From contig QMKT01000086.1 in the NCBI GenBank assembly GCA_003646505.1, positions 1 through 8,121 on the forward strand: a DNA stretch of 8,121 nt, written 5' to 3'. The notes under the pieces were generated by a model. The model was not told the DNA's origin, did no database searches, and saw only the letters and a program-made list of their open reading frames with translations. Shown here piece after piece: positions 5,904 through 8,121 of this stretch. The position numbers and the translations under genes were made by a program. The DNA comes from Campylobacterota bacterium (GTDB lineage: Bacteria; Campylobacterota; Campylobacteria; Campylobacterales; Sulfurovaceae). Each line of letters starts with the position of its first letter. Positions within the stretch are counted from its first letter, which is position 1.

Positions 5904-7779
5904 ATGCAACCTTTATCATCACATTCACACCTTCAGATACATTCTTTATCACCAAGGAACCATGAAAACTCTCTTCTATGATTCTCTTTGACATAAAAAG
6001 ACCTATACCATTTTGATAATCACTCTTTTTAGTAGTGTAGTAAGGTTCAAAAATTCTCATCATATCATGTGCTTCGATCTGCTTACCGTTATTTTTGATT
6101 TCAAGCACTGTATCTTTCTCCTTTTTTGAAAGAAAAATATCTAGTTTTCTATCTTCACTATCATTCTTTTTGAGTGCATCGATGGCATTATTTAAAATGG
6201 CTAAGAGTACTTGCAGGTACTCATTTTCTACACCATAAAGCGTACAAGTCTCTTTTGTATGAATCTTACATTGTATATGATAACCTACCATTCTGTTTTC
6301 TAGTAGATGCATACTCTTTTGTATCAGTTTTTCAAGATCAAACGTCTCTTTTGATTTATCTTTCATATAAAAGTTCTGAAAGTCATCGATGGTCTCAGAC
6401 ATCATTTGCGTTTTCTCTTCTATGATCTGCATACGCTTTTTAATGTTCTCTTTATCATCGTCTTCTATGTGCATTTCAAGTGCCAAAAGATCAGCATTTA
6501 TCTCTGAGAGAGGTTGTCTCCATTGATGTGCGATGTTCTCTATCATCGAACCCATGGAAGCAAGACGAGACTGCTGTCGTAGAAGCTGTTCCTGCTGACG
6601 ATAACGGTCACCTAAAACCAAAGAAAGCATCACAGTTTCTATCACCATTGTTACCTGCATATAAGGCATGATCCAAGTATAAGGTGGAATGACATTGGTG
6701 AGAGAGAGTCCTAGTATCACCATAGATGAGACAAAAAACATCCATGCAAGTAATATATAGAACGCCGTTTTATTTCCTTTTTTTGTCAACATAGCAGAGA
6801 TGACAACAATACAAATATTCATCACTAAAAAGTTGATAAAGAACAGTAGACTAGGGTACACATAATACTCATCAATATCTAAAAATAAGAATACAATAAT
6901 GTTTGCCCACGAAAGAATAAAAAACAGTGCAATAGCTTGAAACATTTTATAGGATTTTGGCATTATATTTTTAAGATCAAGTACCCCTGTAATAAACCAG
7001 ATGATAAATACAGTAAACCATATAGCGATAGAGATTTCAAAATAACGGTACATACCCACGGGGATAAAGTCAAACAGGTATATACCATACCCCATGTGCA
7101 AAGAGATCCATGTTCCAAAACTTCCAAGGTATAAGATATAGGCAAGGTAGGGTCTGTACCGTGTCATCAGATAGAGTACAAGGTTATAGAAGAACATTAC
7201 GATCATTACACCAAAGAAAACACCCTGCCATACATTTTTGGCATAGTCATCCAGCAGAAAGGGTGTTTGTTCTTTTAGACTCATGTTTGCAGATATAGCA
7301 GAGTAAAGATGTTTAATACGAATATAAATCTCTTTTCTCTCTCCTGCCTTAAGTGTTAAAGGAAAAAGGTAGGAATGATAGATAAGTGCACGATTCTCCA
7401 AAGGTCTATGTGATCCGGTCAGATACTGTTGTAAAACAACCCCTTTTTGTAAAATATACACATCTAAAAAGTGAATGTTACTAATATCATACTCAAGATA
7501 ATAAGATTTTGGGGTAGTGCTGTTATTTTCAATGTCATACTTGAGCCAATGTGCCGTAGCAGAAACAGGAAAAGCAAGTTCTTCAACGCTAATATCTGTC
7601 CATGATTCTTTTTGCACCTCGTCAAGTGTCATTTTTTGAGAACTGTCATGAAATAAAGAAGCATGAGGAAGAAGATTATACTCATTCTGACTGCCAACAA
7701 GCAGTGTCTGTGCCAAAGCAGATGAGGACCAAAACAGAAACAAGGTTAAAATAGTTAGTGTTCGCATAGCAAGAATCAT
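5896..7779 (-). CDS. 7TMR-DISM-type sensor histidine kinase
   Basis: About 627 residues from ATG 7779. It has a signal peptide (to ALA, residue 23) and a periplasmic domain (about 25-165) of the 7TMR-DISMED2 type, with SATAHWLKYDIEN and LEYDISNIHFLDVYI, a jelly-roll fold thought to bind small ligands such as sugars. Seven membrane helices follow (about 182-204, 210-233, 245-267, 278-299, 307-331, 338-360, 365-389). After a short coiled coil come the HisKA domain with H-box IAHQWRQPL (phosphoacceptor His418) and the ATPase domain: N-box with Asn531 (ILNNAIDAL), F-box IFEPYYTTK and G2 NGIGL. The G1 box reads NNGKQI instead of the usual DNGGGI. The start is uncertain: GTG 7806 has an AGGG 9 bases before it, ATG 7779 has a weak AAG, and ATG 7767 gives the shortest signal peptide. 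It is co-transcribed with the regulator downstream. The ligand is unknown. Confidence 0.9.
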   Translation of the reverse strand: MILAMRTLTILTLFLFWSSSALAQTLLVGSQNEYNLLPHASLFHDSSQKMTLDEVQKESWTDISVEELAFPVSATAHWLKYDIENNSTTPKSYYLEYDISNIHFLDVYILQKGVVLQQYLTGSHRPLENRALIYHSYLFPLTLKAGERKEIYIRIKHLYSAISANMSLKEQTPFLLDDYAKNVWQGVFFGVMIVMFFYNLVLYLMTRYRPYLAYILYLGSFGTWISLHMGYGIYLFDFIPVGMYRYFEISIAIWFTVFIIWFITGVLDLKNIMPKSYKMFQAIALFFILSWANIIVFLFLDIDEYYVYPSLLFFINFLVMNICIVVISAMLTKKGNKTAFYILLAWMFFVSSMVILGLSLTNVIPPYTWIMPYMQVTMVIETVMLSLVLGDRYRQQEQLLRQQSRLASMGSMIENIAHQWRQPLSEINADLLALEMHIEDDDKENIKKRMQIIEEKTQMMSETIDDFQNFYMKDKSKETFDLEKLIQKSMHLLENRMVGYHIQCKIHTKETCTLYGVENEYLQVLLAILNNAIDALKKNDSEDRKLDIFLSKKEKDTVLEIKNNGKQIEAHDMMRIFEPYYTTKKSDYQNGIGLFMSKRIIEESFHGSLVIKNVSEGVNVMIKVAYV

Positions 7780-7836
7780 ATCATACTTATTTTGAATAAA
7801 GGGCACCTCTAATAACCCTAGATACTTTTATCCAAA

Positions 7837-7870
7837 ATGATAGAATTTTGATAGATTGTTTCACTACAAT
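7837..7870 (+). promoter_or_regulatory. Predicted activator-dependent promoter of the divergent secreted gene
   Basis: ATGATAG (7837-7843), AATT, TTGATAG (7848-7854), then 10 bases, then TACAAT (7865-7870) as -10. No -35 hexamer is seen. Transcription would start near 7877, giving a leader of about 60 bases before ATG 7939. The site lies in the 7780-7938 region between the kinase (minus) and this gene (plus), so a regulator bound here could also affect the kinase operon. No clear minus-strand -10 for the kinase was identified. Confidence 0.65.
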
Positions 7871-7938
7871 AGAGGTAAAGCTTCATAATTGTCATCAATA
7901 TAGGGCTTAAATCTCACAATAAACAAAAGGATGGAAAA

Positions 7939-8121
7939 ATGTACATATATAAAAAACTCCTTGGTATCACAGGTGCCGTACTTCTCTCAACAAGTATGAA
8001 TCTCAGTGCTGCAGAGGATGTCACAGCTGCTGTTACAGAGTCAGGCAAAAAAACCCAAGCACAAGCGGGAGTATCGGCAAAAGAACTTATGTTGAATTCA
8101 TATAAGTATCTGGGTTCACTC
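7939..8121 (+). CDS. Secreted protein, N-terminus only (unknown function)
   Basis: ATG 7939 opens a frame that stays open to the window end (61 codons). AAAGGA lies 7 bases before the ATG. The first 24 residues form a signal peptide (MYIYKKLLGITGAVLLSTSM, then NLSA) with likely cleavage before AEDVTAAV, and no lipobox. The visible mature part contains SAKELMLNSYKYLGSL, a short amphipathic helix that vaguely recalls the start of DUF2092-type periplasmic proteins; this is only an impression. An ATG eight bases earlier (7931) is in another frame and stops quickly. The regulator-type promoter at 7837-7870 suggests co-regulation with the porin and barrel units. Product not recognised. Confidence 0.8.
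   Translation, partial: MYIYKKLLGITGAVLLSTSMNLSAAEDVTAAVTESGKKTQAQAGVSAKELMLNSYKYLGSL

Noticed and set aside
5904..5909. TTG start of the response regulator two codons upstream
   Set aside because: AAAGG is placed 6 bases before ATG 5903, and an ATG is preferred.
6174..7298. Several short frames on both strands within the kinase gene
   Set aside because: The kinase frame is continuous with all expected domains; these frames have no independent support.
7931..7938. Earlier ATG at 7931 as start of the secreted gene
   Set aside because: It is in another frame and reaches a stop after about 22 codons; ATG 7939 gives a proper signal peptide.

Overview
The window is AT-rich and gene-dense. It encodes almost only cell-envelope proteins plus one two-component system. 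The Shine-Dalgarno sites (AAGGA-type), the base composition, the sensor kinase type (seven-helix membrane region, DISMED2-like periplasmic domain, H-box with His-Gln-Trp-Arg-Gln-Pro) and the style of the outer-membrane proteins suggest a Campylobacterota bacterium of the Sulfurimonas/Sulfurovum kind. That assignment is an inference from style. No rRNA, tRNA, insertion sequence or CRISPR array was seen.

Layout, right to left, because all genes but one are on the minus strand. At 5247-7779 lies a histidine kinase gene overlapping an OmpR-family response regulator gene by 8 bases. At 2831-4997 lies a two-gene unit: a small outer-membrane beta-barrel protein and a lipoprotein with five bacterial Ig-like (Big2) domains. 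At 1-2617 lies a three-gene unit: an OprB-type porin, a secreted homologue of M19 membrane dipeptidases, and the start of another secreted protein whose signal peptide is nearly a copy of the dipeptidase's. On the plus strand, diverging from the kinase, a secreted protein gene starts at 7939 and runs off the window.

The most striking feature is a shared promoter design. Upstream of the porin unit, the barrel/lipoprotein unit and the divergent secreted gene there is an 18-bp direct repeat of the form WTGATAG-WATT-TTGATAG. The two 7-base half-sites are offset by 11 bp, and the repeat lies exactly 10 bases before a -10-like hexamer (TAAAAT, TATGCT, TACAAT). This is the geometry used by OmpR/PhoB-family activators. 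With an OmpR-family regulator encoded between the sites, the simplest reading is one local regulon: a 7TM sensor kinase and its regulator switch on a set of secreted and outer-membrane proteins, and the site in the kinase/secreted-gene intergenic region may also autoregulate the kinase operon.

Two further oddities stand out. The M19 homologue appears to have lost the ligands of one of the two zinc ions (His-x-Asp replaced by Tyr-Ala-Pro, bridging Glu replaced by Gln) while keeping the other two His ligands. The predicted transcription start of the porin falls on its ATG, which suggests a leaderless mRNA.
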